Part shown: positions 11,501-22,757 of the stretch, piece by piece | How positions within the stretch are numbered: position 1 is the stretch's first letter | Layout of the letters: each line of letters opens with the position of its first letter | Assembly: GCA_025531455.1 (NCBI GenBank) | Contig: JAMYHL010000015.1 | Span: forward strand, 434,001 to 498,000 | DNA: 64,000 bases | Origin: Apiotrichum sp. Y4204 | Lineage: Eukaryota; Basidiomycota; Tremellomycetes; Trichosporonales; Trichosporonaceae | Direction of reading: 5' to 3' | Program-made: the position numbers and the translations under genes | The notes under the pieces: generated by a model | What the model saw: the letters and a program-made list of their open reading frames with translations, nothing else | The model's database searches: none | What the model was told of the DNA's origin: nothing

Positions 11501-12455
11501 GCTGCTGATGTTGGTAGGTGTCCAGGTCTGAAAGTCACCTACCGCAGCTCACACGCAGGTATTGGAATCGTCGGCAAGGAAGGCAAGCAGGCGTCCCTCG
11601 CTGCCGACTTCTCCATCAACCAATTCTCCTACCTTGCCAAGCTTTTACTCTGGCACGGCCGAAACTCGTACAAGCGCTCTGCCAAGCTGTCCCAGTTTGT
11701 CATCCACCGTGGTCTCATTATTTCCGTCATACAGGCCGTATTCAGCTCCATCTTCTTCTTTGCTCGTGAGTACAGCTGGATGAGCGAATGAGCTGACAAC
11801 AGCAATCGCTCTGTACCAGGGCTGGCTCCAGGTCGGGTATGCCACGGTGTACACCATGGCACCGGTCTTCTCCCTCGTCCTCGACCGCGACGTCAGCGAG
11901 GAGCTCGCGATGCTGTACCCGGAACTCTACAAGGAATTGACCAAGGTGGGCACTCGCCTCGGGTGGTGCTGACAGTTTAGGGACGGGCTCTAAGCTACAA
12001 GACTTTCTTTACATGGTTGACGATCAGCGTGTACCAAGGTGGGTACTGTTGAAGGAGAAAATGCTAACCCGGCAGGAGGTATCATCATGCTCCTATCACT
12101 GCTCCTCTTTGAGACCGAGTTCCTGCACATTGTCGCCATCTCCTTCACTGCGCTGGTGATCAACGAGCTGATTATGGTGGCGCTGGAGATCACCACCTGG
12201 CATCTGTACATGGTCCTCTCGGAACTCGGCACCGCAGTGGTCTACTTCGGCTCCATGGCGGTGCTCCCTGCCTACTTTGGTGAGCTGTCCTACTCCAGTC
12301 GAAGCTGACACGCAGATCTCCACTTTGTCCTCACACGGACGTTTGCATACAAGGTGGCGATAATCGTCGCGATATCGAGTTTCCCCCTGTACGTTATCAA
12401 GGCGCTGCACCAGCGCTTCAACCCCGCAGCATATGCCAAGGTGTCGGGCATCTAG
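8509..12455 (+). CDS. NEO1: P4-type ATPase, phospholipid flippase (Neo1-like)
   Basis: The ATG at 8509 starts [15 protein letters not shown], with an acidic, Ser-rich N-terminus, and many short introns follow. Conserved blocks appear in order: [46 protein letters not shown], the [12 protein letters not shown] loop, the phosphorylation motif DKTGTLT near 10080, [13 protein letters not shown], the ATP-binding [20 protein letters not shown], and the hinge [16 protein letters not shown]. About ten membrane segments are present and the gene ends [12 protein letters not shown]. The YEQFKFFFN block and the C-terminus favour the Neo1/ATP9 branch over Drs2/Dnf. Neo1 acts in Golgi and endosome membranes to move aminophospholipids to the cytosolic leaflet and needs no Cdc50 partner. 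No break is visible once the short introns are removed. Confidence 0.9.
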
Positions 12456-12658
12456 TGCCATTATGTCCTGTAGCTCATCATATGTACGCTTGAGATTAGA
12501 ATGTGCCGTGGGCGTCTGCAGCCGTCCGCGAACATGGCGCAGATTGTACAGTCCCCGATCTGTCGCGCTGCGGTTGTTCACTGACTCACTGCTCGAAGCT
12601 CCAGGCAACATCGAAGACCCTATCGAGATTCCCCTTGTCTAACAACTACAATATATAA

Positions 12659-14874
12659 CTATGCTACACGTTTGAGCCACATGACGCGGCTATGATAGTC
12701 TCCGCCCTTCCACGACATGTTGATGCCCGCAATGAGCAACTCGGCGCCGTCAAAGTCTTCGCCGTCGAGGTCGTACCTCCCCTCAGGGTCGAGGCCTTGG
12801 AAGAAGAGCACCGGGGGCTTCGCGCCACCAGCCAGCCCGTCGTACTTCTGAAACGCAAACACCACACCCTCGCTCCCGTCTTCGGCGAGATACAGCACTG
12901 CGGGCCAGTTGGTGCTAACCGGCGCGAGGCGGTACATGGCCCCCTTGACCACGAGGGGGCTGACTCTCTCCGCGAGCTCGAGAATGCCCGGAATCATCTC
13001 CCTGTCCATCTCGGGAATCGCAGCGAGATCCACCTCGAACCCAAACCCGCCGCCCATGAGCGCGACGTGGGCGCGGAACTCGAACGGCGTGCTCCGCATC
13101 GACTGGTGGCTCGGTACATTTGAGATGTGGCATCCCATAGTCGAGGCGGGGTACACGAGCGTCGTGCCCGCTTGGATGGTGAGGCGGTCGAGGGCGTCCG
13201 TGTTGTCGCTCGCCCACGTCTGGGGGAAGAACTGCAGGAGCCCCGGATCGTACCGCCCCCCGCCAGAGGCGCAGCCTTCAAAGAGAATATGGGGGAATTT
13301 GGACGTCAGAGTCGAAACGACGCGATACAGTCCCAGCAGGTATTTGTGCGCCGCGGACGGCGAGGGCGTCTCGAGCATTCCCCGATTACTGTCCCATTTC
13401 ACGTACGATATGTGCGCCGAGGTCAGGACGGCCGAGATCGAGTCGATAATGTACTCCTGCACCTCTGGCAATCCCAGATTGAGTATCAACTGGTTGCGGA
13501 TCTCGGTGCGCGGATACACTCCGGCATGCAACACCCAGTCGGGGTGCGCCTCGTACAGCTCAGATACGGGGTTGACCATTTCGGGCTCGACCCAAATTCC
13601 GAACGACATGGTCTCGCCGCTTCCGCGGACAGGAAGCGCGGTGATGCGCTTGACGAACGGTCCGAGCCCCTCTGGGAACCGGTCCGTGTTGACCACCCAG
13701 TCCCCGAGCCCCGCATTGTCCGCTACGCGGGGGTGTTTCCGCCCAAACCACCCGTCGTCCATGACGAAGCGCTTGACGCCGATATCTGCCGCCGTGCGCG
13801 CGATGCGCACAAGCAAATCCTCGTCGTACATGAAATACGTCGCCTCCCAGTGATTGATGAGCGGCGGGCGGGGCTGCAGCGCATACCGGCTGCGGAGGAG
13901 GTGGTACCGGAACAAGCGGTGGAACGTGCGCGACATGCCGCCCAGCCCCGTGCGAGAATAGACGGCGACGACCTCGGGCGCCTGGAAGGACTCGCCCGGG
14001 TCGAGGGGCCACGATACCTGGAGCGGGTTCAGGCCGAGCTGGGCGCGCACGCCGCCGTACGTCGAGCGCTCGACCTCAGCCGCGAACGAGCCGCTGTACA
14101 CGAAGCTGAAGCCCCATGCGGACCCGTTCACCTCGTCCGTCGCGGGGTGCACGAGCGCAAAGAACGGGTTATGGAACGGGGAGGAGAAGCCGCACACAGA
14201 CTTGAATCTGGGGTCAGCGGGGATTGTATTATGCCTGTGGCTCACCCCTGTGTCCCAAAGTCCACCTTTCGTCGGATGGGGGTGCACTCCTCACCCCAGT
14301 TTCCGTGCGTGTGGATGAGCTCCATGTCCTGGCTCGGGAGGTCGACGCTGAGACTCGCGACTTTCTCAAGCGTGATGCGCCCGCCGCCGCCATTCGTGAT
14401 CCGCACGCTGCGGGCAATCGCATTGAGCTTGAGGAAGACAGAGTACGACAGTTCGGCTTTCACCCCGCCAATCTCGTCTTGGAGGGTAATGACCAGGGTC
14501 TTGACCTCGTCATCGCCCCCAAAAGTCGCGGGCAGCCCCTCGAGCCCAGGCTTGCCCTTGACAATCTCGTAGCCCGCGTACTTGAGCGCTGTGACCGTAT
14601 GTCCCTCATGCCGAATCACGACCGCTGGAATCCGAAAGTCGCCGCGCCCCATGTCCGGAAACTCGCGGCGGGCATGGTACAGCGGCGACCCCCAGCCTTC
14701 GTAGTGGCCTGCGAAATGTACCTCCTGCGCGCGCGGGGCTGGGCCGCCGAAATGGTCGAGCACCACCTCGCCGTCCTCGACGTGCAGCGCGTACGTGAGT
14801 GCCGGGGCGCGGAGGACGAAGCGCGGGCCGCTCCCGCTTGAATCGCTGTCAGTTACTGAAATTCCCGTGCGCAT
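12659..14874 (-). CDS. Alpha-galactosidase, glycoside hydrolase family 36
   Basis: Two exons, 14246-14874 and 12659-14207, with a 38-nt intron, give about 725 residues, the usual length of fungal GH36 enzymes. The N-terminal beta-sandwich starts MRTGISVTDSD. The (beta/alpha)8 barrel follows, with NHWEATYF, VMDDGWFG, YVKWDSNRG carrying the nucleophile Asp, and a CASGGGRYDPGLLQFF plus WASDNTD segment carrying the acid/base Asp. I see no signal peptide, so the enzyme is probably intracellular, which would require uptake of the galactoside first. It is divergent from a MAL-type permease that starts 1.2 kb away, so the two could share a control region. The substrate is inferred to be melibiose, raffinose or stachyose from family knowledge. 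Confidence 0.9.
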
Positions 14875-16113
14875 GGTGGTCGTGGGGTCGTGGGGTCGTG
14901 GGAGCTTTGGTCATGAGCTCGGAATGGGGCACCTGACTATATACCCAGCGCGCGACCGTGATTGTTTGGCTTCCGGCTTCGCCGTCTTGGCCGCGCGTGG
15001 TCTGGCGGCAATGTCCGAAACGTGCCATACATGCGGTCACTGAGCCAGACTGTTACTCGGCGTGTTACAGGAGTTGGAGTGTAATCTCGGTCAAATTGCC
15101 AAAAGCGCCACCCCCACATCGGGGTACTGCCCATCAACACACCGGACCGATCCGGACCGATCTACATCTCTGCTTTGCACAACCTGCACAGTCTGCACGC
15201 GACCTCTGACCTCTCTGCCACCCGACCTGCTGGCTTATCCCTCACCGGGACCGAGAGCGGCCCACCATGGTCAAGGCGCCGGCCGCAGCGGGGATCGCAG
15301 GCGCCCTTTCCGGGGCATATTCGCAACCACCCAGCGCAAACAGAAGTAACTATAGACGCCAAGCGACACTGCGCCTGTGACATGCTTCATGTTGCCGATG
15401 GGTGGAGCACGAACGGGAATTTTGGGAGCTGCGAACGGGAATTTTTTAGCTGCGAACGGGAATTTTCTGGACATCTGGACAAGCTGCTCATGGTGCGCCT
15501 CGCTCTTGGATTGTGGGTCTTTGCTTGTTTCGGCTAGGCGACAACCTTCTATTAAACGACATCATGTCACAGCTCACATAGCGCATCGAACGCCCCGCCT
15601 CGCGTCACGCGTCGCGCCCCACATGGCCCCGCATTAACCAAGAATCTGAGGAGACCGCGGGCTGGCAGGAGGCTAAATTGGACTTGCCCCTGGCCGTGGA
15701 CATGTCAGTCGTCATGGTCACTAGATCACCAGATCATTAACGTCTAACAACAGGTCGGATCCTCAGGTAAACCTCATCTCAACACGACAGCTTCAGCACT
15801 TTACGTTAAGATGCTTTCCACCCTATCTGTGTTTATCGCACATCTCTGGCGCGAGATGCGGCGCGTGCCCCGAAAGGGATGTGCAACGACCGTTTCCAAA
15901 CAGTTGGGAGATGTTAGGGGTTTCCCTACGCGTCGCGACCGTCGAGCGGAGATCTCTGTCCAGTGGTCGCAAAGGTATAACTAACACGGCCCCGCGGGGC
16001 CACTGACTTTTTTCCTCAACCAAGCACTAATCTTATCACAACAGCCAGCTACAGATACAGCAAACCCACAGCCACAGCTACAACTACAGCTGCTGTCTGC
16101 ACCCACAACCGCA
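14875..16113. other. Divergent intergenic region between alpha-galactosidase and permease
   Basis: This 1.2 kb stretch lies between two divergent sugar genes and is likely their shared control region. It contains a short direct repeat at 15411-15470 and no open frame with a recognisable domain. CAG/CTA-rich sequence at 16040-16105 looks like the permease leader. Confidence 0.5.
15411..15470. repeat. Three direct copies of GAACGGGAATTTT
   Basis: The 13-base unit GAACGGGAATTTT occurs three times, spaced 21-22 bases apart, with an AGCTGC linker after the first two copies. It lies in the intergenic region between the alpha-galactosidase and permease genes. Confidence 0.8.
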
Positions 16114-17899
16114 ATGGACCTCCACCGCGACATTTCCAATAAGGAGGAGGAGTCTCGCGTCGAGAATGTCAATGGAAAGGAGGAGGCCATGGCGCAGCGC
16201 GCGGCCGCGATGCAGGCCGAGGAGCTCGAGCGCAACATGAGCATCCTCCAGGCCCTCAAGGCGTATCCCAAGGCCGCGTTCTGGTCGTTTGCCATCTCCC
16301 TCTGCATCGTCATGGAAGGCTACGACTACGCCGCCATCGGCAACATTCTCGGTATGCCGCAGTACCGCGAGAAGTATGGCGTGTATGTCGGCCCCACCGG
16401 CAATCCCGACAACGACTACCAGCTCACCCCTGCGTGGCAGTCTGCGGTCGGCCAGGCCTCCAACATTGGTTGTTTCCTGTGAGAAGACCTGCGCATGTGC
16501 CGTACTAATGTGCAGCGGTATTTTCCTCGCGTCCTGGGCCCAGGACCGCTTTGGCTACAAGCGTACTCTCCAGGCTGCGCTCATCGCGCTCTGCGGTTTT
16601 ATTTTTATCGTCTTCTTCGCGCCCAACGTCGAGACCCTCTTCGTCGGCCAGTTTCTCTGTGGTTTCCCTTGGGGCTGCTTTGCTTCGGTAAGTGTTACAG
16701 TGCACACCAAATTAATCGAACTCCACTCACACTCAGTCTGCGGTCGCCTACGCCTCAGACGTGACGCCGACCCCGCTGCGCGGCTACCTAATGACCTACG
16801 TCAATATCTGCTGGCTTGTCGGCGGCATCATTGGTAACGGTATTCTCCTCGCCTTCCTCGACCGCCGTGACATGTATGCGTACAAGATCCCATTCGCGAT
16901 TCAGTGGGTGTGGCCTGTACCCCTCTTCATCTTGATCTCGCTCGCGCCCGAGAGCCCGTGGTTCCTGGTCCGTAAGGGCCGGCTCGATGAGGCGAAGCGC
17001 GTCGTACAGCGCCTCGCTAGTCGGCACTCAGCGGTCGACGCCGATAACACCGTCGCGTACATGATCCGCACAAACGAGTTTGAGATCGAGAACGAGACCG
17101 GCGGTTCCCTCCTCGACTGCTTCAAGGGCGTCGACCGCCGCCGCACCGAGATTGGGTGCTGGGCGTGGGCGTGCCAGCCACTCTGTGGTTTGGTGTTCTG
17201 CGGCTCCCCGACTTACTTCATGCAGCAGGGTACGTGAGGTGGGCTTTTAGGGATGGTTTGTGCTGACTTCCAGCTGGTATGGAGAGCCGCATGGCCTTCA
17301 ACGTCGGTCTGGCCGTCTACTGCATGGGCTTTGCCGGTACTCTTGTCGCTTGGTTCTCAATGGCAGTAAGTAGTTGCGAGCATTCATTTCTCTTCAAGTT
17401 AACGCCATAGTGGTGCGGACGCCGCACGCTCTACCTCGGGGGCCTCACCGGGCTTCTCTGCGGTCTTCTCATCATTGGCGGCCTGACCTTCCCTGCGATG
17501 CACAGCAACGGCGCGCAGTGGGGCCAGGCAGCAATGATGATGATCTGGGTCTTCTTCTTCGACGTGACAATCGGTCCTGTAGCGTACGCCGTTGTCGGCG
17601 AGACGTCCTCGACCCGCCTGCGTGCAAAGTCCGTCGGCCTCGCACGCAACTGGTACAACGTGGTCAATGTGTGCTGCGGCATCCTGAACACGTACATGAT
17701 CAACCCGACCGCGTGGAACTGGAAGGGCAGGGCCGCCTTCTTCTGGGCCGGCACGTGCTTTTGCATGCTCGTATGGGCATACTTCCGTCTTCCGGAGTGC
17801 AAGGGCCGCACGTACCGCGACCTCGATATCCTGTTTGAGCGCCGCATCTCGGCGCGCAAGTTCAAGGAGACCGTCGTCACTGAGCAGGACGAGTCGTAG
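16114..17899 (+). CDS. MAL-type alpha-glucoside/alpha-galactoside permease (MFS sugar porter)
   Basis: The start MDLHRDISNKEEESRVEN gives a long cytosolic N-terminus, then AFWSFAISLCIVMEGYDYA opens the first membrane segment. Introns lie near 16480, 16690, 17235 and 17366. Sugar-porter signatures include FASWAQDRFGYKRTLQ-like loop residues (LASWAQDRFGYKRT), AYASDVTPTPLRGYLMTYVN, PESPWFLVRKGRLDEA and, in the C-half, VGETSSTRLRAKSVGLARN. Twelve membrane segments and an end in ISARKFKETVVTEQDES fit the fungal MAL/AGT branch, which carries disaccharides with protons across the plasma membrane. Lying head-to-head with an intracellular-looking GH36 enzyme, it may import galactosides, but the substrate cannot be read from sequence. 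A paralogue is on the minus strand at 23447-25308. Confidence 0.85.
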
Positions 17900-18786
17900 A
17901 CTGCAGCAGGGAGAATTGGGGCCCGACAGGGCGGGTACCGTGTAAAGTATTCCCTTTGGCGTCAGTTGTAATCTCAGAGTGTGGTGGGAAATGCAACGAG
18001 CTTTTGTGTGTGTTTTTGTTCTGCAGATCACGGTGATCCGAGCCACACACACTGCCTCTCAGGATATTCAGGCACGGGAAATCACGATCGTCGCTGATCG
18101 TCGCCACACTACAAATACGGACATGATTACCACAACAGCTCATCGATCTGATCTTGTGTATACTCGTCGATCCGTGACGATCAGAAGATCTTAGATGGCG
18201 CATTTATGCTTATCGCTGCTCGCCAAATAACTACGACGAGGGCGATGGGATCCCGTCGCCGTTCTTGCCGGCCCTTCTCCCAGCGCTGCCATACAACTGG
18301 GGAGATGTGCCTAGCTCTCCCCGGCTACGGCAGATAATATTTTGATTCCCACCAGCGCCACCTCCCTTACAAGCGACTCTCCGTAACTCTAGCCTTATCA
18401 ACGGCTTTGCAGCGATGGCAACGATATCCCAAGGCATGGCATGGCCCCCAACGCACCTGGGTTTCCTCACACTTCGCCGCCCTCCGAGATATTTTGAGAC
18501 TTCGGCGTCGGCGTCGCAGGGCGGGCCCACGTGCACGGCCGGCACGGTCTGCGGCCGCCGGCGCAGGCGCGGGATGCCGGGATGCCGGCTGTACCCTGAA
18601 TCGCCCATTCAGTACGTCAACAAGGGCTGCTTTCTGACTGATTTTTTTTTTTGGCGTGGGAGACAGTTGCTTGTCATGGGTGGCCAGCGGGAGTGGGTAC
18701 AGTATATGCAGCAGTTGTACTCTTGTCGCGCTGTGTTCTCTTCATTACTCACAGCACTTCATACCCCATCTCCACTCTTCAACGAC
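17900..18786. other. Intergenic upstream of the PQ-rich gene
   Basis: This stretch contains the 3' end of the permease gene and about 800 bp of upstream sequence for the PQ-rich gene. An open frame extends in frame upstream from 18787 to 18415, but its codons are unlike the gene body and a leader-like TTCATTACTCACAGCACTTC lies just before 18787, so I do not extend the gene. Confidence 0.45.
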
Positions 18787-19361
18787 ATGAGCCAATTCGA
18801 CGCGCCGCCATCATACCCCCAGCAGGGCTATCCGGGGCAGTACGGCCAGCAGTACGGGCAGCAGGAATACCCCGGACAGCAGTATCCCCCGCAGGGACAG
18901 CAGCCATACTATCCCCCGCAGCAGCCATACTATCCCCAGCAGCAGCCGTATCCCCAGCAGCAGTATCAGCAGCCGTATCAACAGCCGCAGGGGCAGTATC
19001 CCCCGCCGCAGCAGTACGGACAGGAGAAGCCGCAGCAGGAGTACAAGCCGCCGCCCCAGCCGTCCCCACAGCCCCCGCAACAGCAACAACAACAGCAGCC
19101 TGCGCCGCAGCCCCAACCGCAACCCCAGCAGCACGACAATAACGAGGGGAAGAAGAAGAAGCCGGGCAAGATGGGCAAGACGATGAAAAACATGGGCAGC
19201 AAGGTGGGTGTTTTGGCGTAAACACCGCTGACAGCAGATGATGGACTCGATGGTGCGCGGCTTTGGATGGGGTATCGGAACGTCGCTCGCGCGCTCGTTT
19301 ATGAATGCCAGTACGTCTGACTGCCAAAACAACGCTGACACCAGTCTGTGGTAACCGGTAA
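18787..19361 (+). CDS. PQ-rich low-complexity protein of unknown function
   Basis: Two short introns give a protein of about 167 residues. The first exon begins MSQFDAPPSYPQQGYPGQYG and has a long tract of YPQQ, YYPPQ and QQQ repeats. It ends with a basic stretch, KKKKPGKMGKTMKNMGSK. After splicing at the GTGGGT donor the frame continues MMDSMVRGFGWGIGTSLARS, then a second intron leads to ICGNR and TAA at 19359-19361. The N-terminal PPSYPQQGYPGQYG pattern is common in fungal proteins that associate with membranes or form condensates, and the MVRGFGWGIGTSLARSFM tail is amphipathic. I do not recognise the family and make no functional claim. The intron borders are well supported by GT-AG ends and frame. 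Confidence 0.6.
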
Positions 19362-20931
19362 ACATATGATCCTCGTGCCGTTCCAACACATTCCCATACC
19401 ACATAATCCAGTACCTAGAGGAGTCTCGGTGACTACTCCCCATTCATCGCTTGTCACGACACGTACACGTATGCACGATATTTTCTGCCCGGCGGTGGTT
19501 GTTTGGAAGTTGAAGTGAGGAATGGTGAGTAGCCCACCGGCCGCGTCACTAAATCAATTCATGAACGCGCCACTGGGACATGAGTGCGTCATACGTCCTC
19601 CTCGCTGGATCACTCATATGGGTGGCTCGCTACTGACATCTCCGATGCACGAGTACACGGGCGTCGGGCTATGACTTACGCTGAAGGGGACTGAAATCAC
19701 TCCAAGCTGAGAATCAACAAGGCGACGGTCAAACCCCAAACTCCAGTGGTACTCGAGGACATCGAGGTTGACCTGATTATGATCAACGTCCGTTCGTTCA
19801 TGGTACATTTCAAAGGTCTAATATCGAGAACATACCGATCTGCTCTTGTAGCAAAGGCATCACTCGAAAGCGTGCTGAACTTCCGTCCCGGGCACAGACA
19901 GAATGGGATTGCCCCGCAGTCAAACATGTTTTCCGGGCTTAAGAGAAGGTCGAATCGAGATTCATTTTGTCGACACAATAGCAGAACCAGCGTCGACAGC
20001 AGAAGCCATTGTGGATTACTCTGCTTCACCATGAGACCGCAACAGAATCCGGCCGAGTCGGGGATCGTTCGTCGGCGTTTGTCACGCTGGCGCGAAAAAT
20101 CATCAGCTGGTCTTGTGAATGACTCTCAAAAGACGCTCTGACAGATCTCACCATCATCTTGGCAGGTCTCCATTTCTCGTCCCACTCACTGCATCTTGCC
20201 GCTCGCTGGCCAGAGGTGATTCCACCCTCGGGTCAGCGGACATTCTATTGCTTCCAACTTTCGATGCCTCCCCATTGTCTCGGTACGGAACACTTGTCCG
20301 AGCGTACATGTAACGCGGCCCCACCCGATCGCACAAAGCCGGTCGCTGGAATGCTACGACGGCCTCCTGTCGGCGTCGACAGACTTTTCGATTGTGGAAC
20401 TGATGGCAATAGCGTAACGCGCAGCAGCTCGTGACGCGTCCCCAGTGTTCCACCTCCAACGAGACCCGGCCTCGTCCGAGCGTACAGAATCTGTACTCGA
20501 CCAGCTTGCTTTGTCGGTGGTGAAACGTCAAACAATACCAGGTCAGCCGGGCTGTAAAGCCGCATGACCGCCCCGGGGCAGCTGACTGGTCGTGTGCGGG
20601 GCGCCACTGATGGCGTCGGGGGTTGTGGCGGCAGTGGCGCCCAGACATGTGACGGCGCCACAGTGGTCTGACGATGTGAGTGGCAAACCGGCGACCAGTG
20701 GCAAAGGCCGACATTAGATGCTGAGGAAGAGACTGAGAGGCTCAACGTTGAGGGCGAGCCACAGAACGAGGTTAACCATCCTGTAAGACGGATCAAGTTT
20801 TCTGCGTATATAAAGCCGCATTTTCTGAAAGAGCCGTTCTTCACTCTGCTCGCAGAACCCCCCTTTTCCACCTCCAGCACCCGCTACCCCGCTTCCCCGC
20901 TTCTGCATCCCACCCAGCTAACCTATTCACA
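19362..20931. other. Intergenic, ends in the promoter of the Ato-like gene
   Basis: About 1.6 kb carries no convincing gene. A minus-strand frame at 19614-20032 looks protein-like in places (VDHNQVNLDVLEYHWSLGFD) but needs a frame change and has unbiased codons, so at best it is a relic. A TATATAAAG box lies at 20807-20815. Confidence 0.4.
20807..20815 (+). promoter_or_regulatory. TATA box of the Ato-like transporter gene
   Basis: TATATAAAG lies about 117 bp upstream of the ATG at 20932, and a CT-rich leader follows it. Confidence 0.55.
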
Positions 20932-21648
20932 ATGTCCCACCACAACGACGTCGAGGAGGTCAAGACCAGTGAGTCCCCGCGGACGGAAAGGAAGCCACTT
21001 ACACAGCAGATGGTGCCCCCGCCCCCACTCCCGCTCCCAAGGCCAGCGCCACTCCTCTCGGTCTCTTCACCTTTGGTCTTTCGATGTTCATGCTCTCCCT
21101 CCTCTCCGTCCGCGTAGGTCCGGATCACGGTCCCCAGCTGACAGCAGGCCCGCCAGGTCACCCACCTCAACATGATCGTGCCCTGCGGCCTCATGGTGGG
21201 CGGCGCCGGCCAGTTCCTCGCCTGCATTCTCGAGTGGGCGCGCGGCAGCACCTTCCTCGCGACGCTCTGGGGCCTGTACTCGACCTTCTTCGCCTCGCTG
21301 GCCATCATCTTCTGGCCGGTCTCGGGCGTCATTGCGGGACACACCGACGCCGCCGAATTCTCCCACGCGCTGGGAATGTACATGGTCTGCTGGGCGGTGA
21401 TCACGGCCTCGATGACGGTCGGCGCGACGCGCACAAACTTCCCGCTTCTCGTTCTCTTCGCGAGCGTGCTCGTCGTCTTCATCCTCAACGCGGCCGGCTT
21501 CTCCACCGACTCGGCAAAGGTCCTCAAGGCCGCCGGCTACTTTGGCTTCGTCACCGCCGCTGCGGCGATCTACGCCGGCTCGGCCGCCTTGTGGGCCTCG
21601 GTCGACCTCCCCTTCGCCCTCCCCGTCGGCTCCCTCAAGCGCGCCTAA
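20932..21648 (+). CDS. Ato/GPR1/FUN34/YaaH-family acetate or ammonium transporter
   Basis: Three exons begin at 20932 (MSHHNDVEEVKT); the second gives ASATPLGLFTFGLSMFML, where the family motif NPAPLGL is replaced by SATPLGL. The third starts QARQVTHLNMIVPCGLMVGG and gives ACILEWARGSTFLATLWGLY. Further membrane segments (VCWAVITASMTVGATRTN, LVLFASVLVVFILNA, YFGFVTAAAAIYAGS) bring the total to six. The gene ends GSLKRA with TAA at 21646-21648. Family members are plasma-membrane proteins linked to acetate/succinate uptake or ammonium export. The family assignment rests on the conserved membrane-segment order and length of about 215 residues; the missing Asn-Pro of the first motif is unusual. 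Confidence 0.8.
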
Positions 21649-22008
21649 GCGGTAGGCTGGCTCGGGGGGTGTTGACTTAACGACTTGACGACTTTTTAAT
21701 GGCTTTTAACGACGAATTTACGACTTATAACGACTTGTAATGCCACAACGGGCCACATGGGTTATAATGCATGTCTTTTTTTAAGGATTTGTTTGTTGTT
21801 TGTCTTCTGATCATGTTGTTCTGCTTTTGCTACTCGGATACTGTTGCCTCTGATAAAGAGTGTTCGGATACTACGCAATGTTCGGTGTACATCACAGGCC
21901 GGCCAAGAGGCGCTTGACCGTCCGAATACCCAGTGCCTTCGCCACAGGTTGCGCCTGAGCAAAGACAAGAATATGTCTTGCGCGGTCCACAACTTAGCTC
22001 TTCCAGGT
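21649..22008. other. 3' flanks of two convergent genes, with ACGACTT repeats
   Basis: The left half is the AT-rich 3' flank of the Ato-like gene and carries repeated ACGACTT words at 21680-21736. The right half is the 3' flank of the secreted protein gene. No gene is visible. Confidence 0.5.
21680..21736 (+). repeat. Four ACGACTT words in a 3' flank
   Basis: ACGACTT occurs at 21680, 21688, 21720 and 21730, with a related ACGACGAATTT between them. The copies lie 30-90 bases after the stop codon of the Ato-like gene, so they are probably in its 3' UTR. Confidence 0.7.
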
Positions 22009-22757
22009 TCATTTCTTCGCCTTGGACCGCGACCATTGCTGGTTCCGGCTTCCCCGGGTGCACGCCCAGAGCTGGAGCGGCTGGGTGATCAACCGCCCGC
22101 CCGGGAGGTCGAGGCAGAGGTCTGCCGTCAGCACCTACGAACAGTAACAACTCACCGCCGCAGCTCCACCGGATCCGGCGCCCCTCGACATGCCACACCT
22201 GCCGCGCCGAGCCGTCGCATTCCTGTACGGTAAGCCCGCTGCCGCTCGATGGCGCGTCTCCCGGGTCGATACACAGCTCAAAGTGCTCGTTGCGCATCGA
22301 GATGGTCGTGCGTCCCTCCTCGAGCGTCCATTTATCCCACTTGCGCGGGAAGCCCGTGGCCGAAGGCGTGGATCTGCAAGTAAGTCTCTAGAATCTGTAT
22401 TTTGCCGAGTACGCACAGAATGATTTCTTGGCCGGGAACGAACGCGTTCCCGAACGCGACGGACCACCTGTAGTCGCCAATGGTCCTAGCCATACTGATA
22501 GGGTGGATGCGCGTGCCGCCCGCGCCGACAGTGTACGTTGGCCGCGGGCTGCTGCTGGTCGTGCTGGTATTACCTGTGGGCGAGACGTAGCTGCTGGTAG
22601 TACCGGGGTTACCGGTGGGCGAGACCCCGGGACTCGTGGTGGGGCTACCGGTAGGTGTCTTGCTGCCCCACGTCGTGGACGGTGAAGCTGTGGCGTCGAC
22701 TCCAGAGAGGAGGGCGCAGAGGGCGCAGAGTGCGAGAAGTGGGGTGAGTACGAGCAT
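22009..22757 (-). CDS. Small secreted protein with a ricin-B-like C-terminal part
   Basis: The start MLVLTPLLALCALCALLSG is a clear signal peptide. A Ser/Thr/Pro-rich linker follows (SPTGNPGTTSSYVSPTGN). The globular part begins near GTRIHPISMARTIGDYRW and, after an intron at about 22374-22420, continues WDKWTLEEGRTTISMRNEHF, CIDPGDAPSSGSGLTVQEC and ARQVWHVEGRRIRWSC. After a second intron it ends LCLDLPGGRLITQPLQLWAC and NQQWSRSKAKK, stop at 22009. The paired CLDL..G and QxW-type (RQVW, NQQW) motifs, with spaced Cys residues, are those of ricin-B (beta-trefoil) lectin repeats. A role in sugar binding at the cell surface or outside is plausible but only inferred. Only about two of the three trefoil repeats are visible. 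Confidence 0.6.

Noticed and set aside
13127..14572. Plus-strand open frame of 481 codons
   Set aside because: It is the antisense shadow of the GH36 gene, whose barrel motifs are clear on the minus strand.
19614..20032. Possible minus-strand gene relic with a hydrophobic start
   Set aside because: Two frames must be joined without a convincing intron, the codons are unbiased and no domain is recognised.
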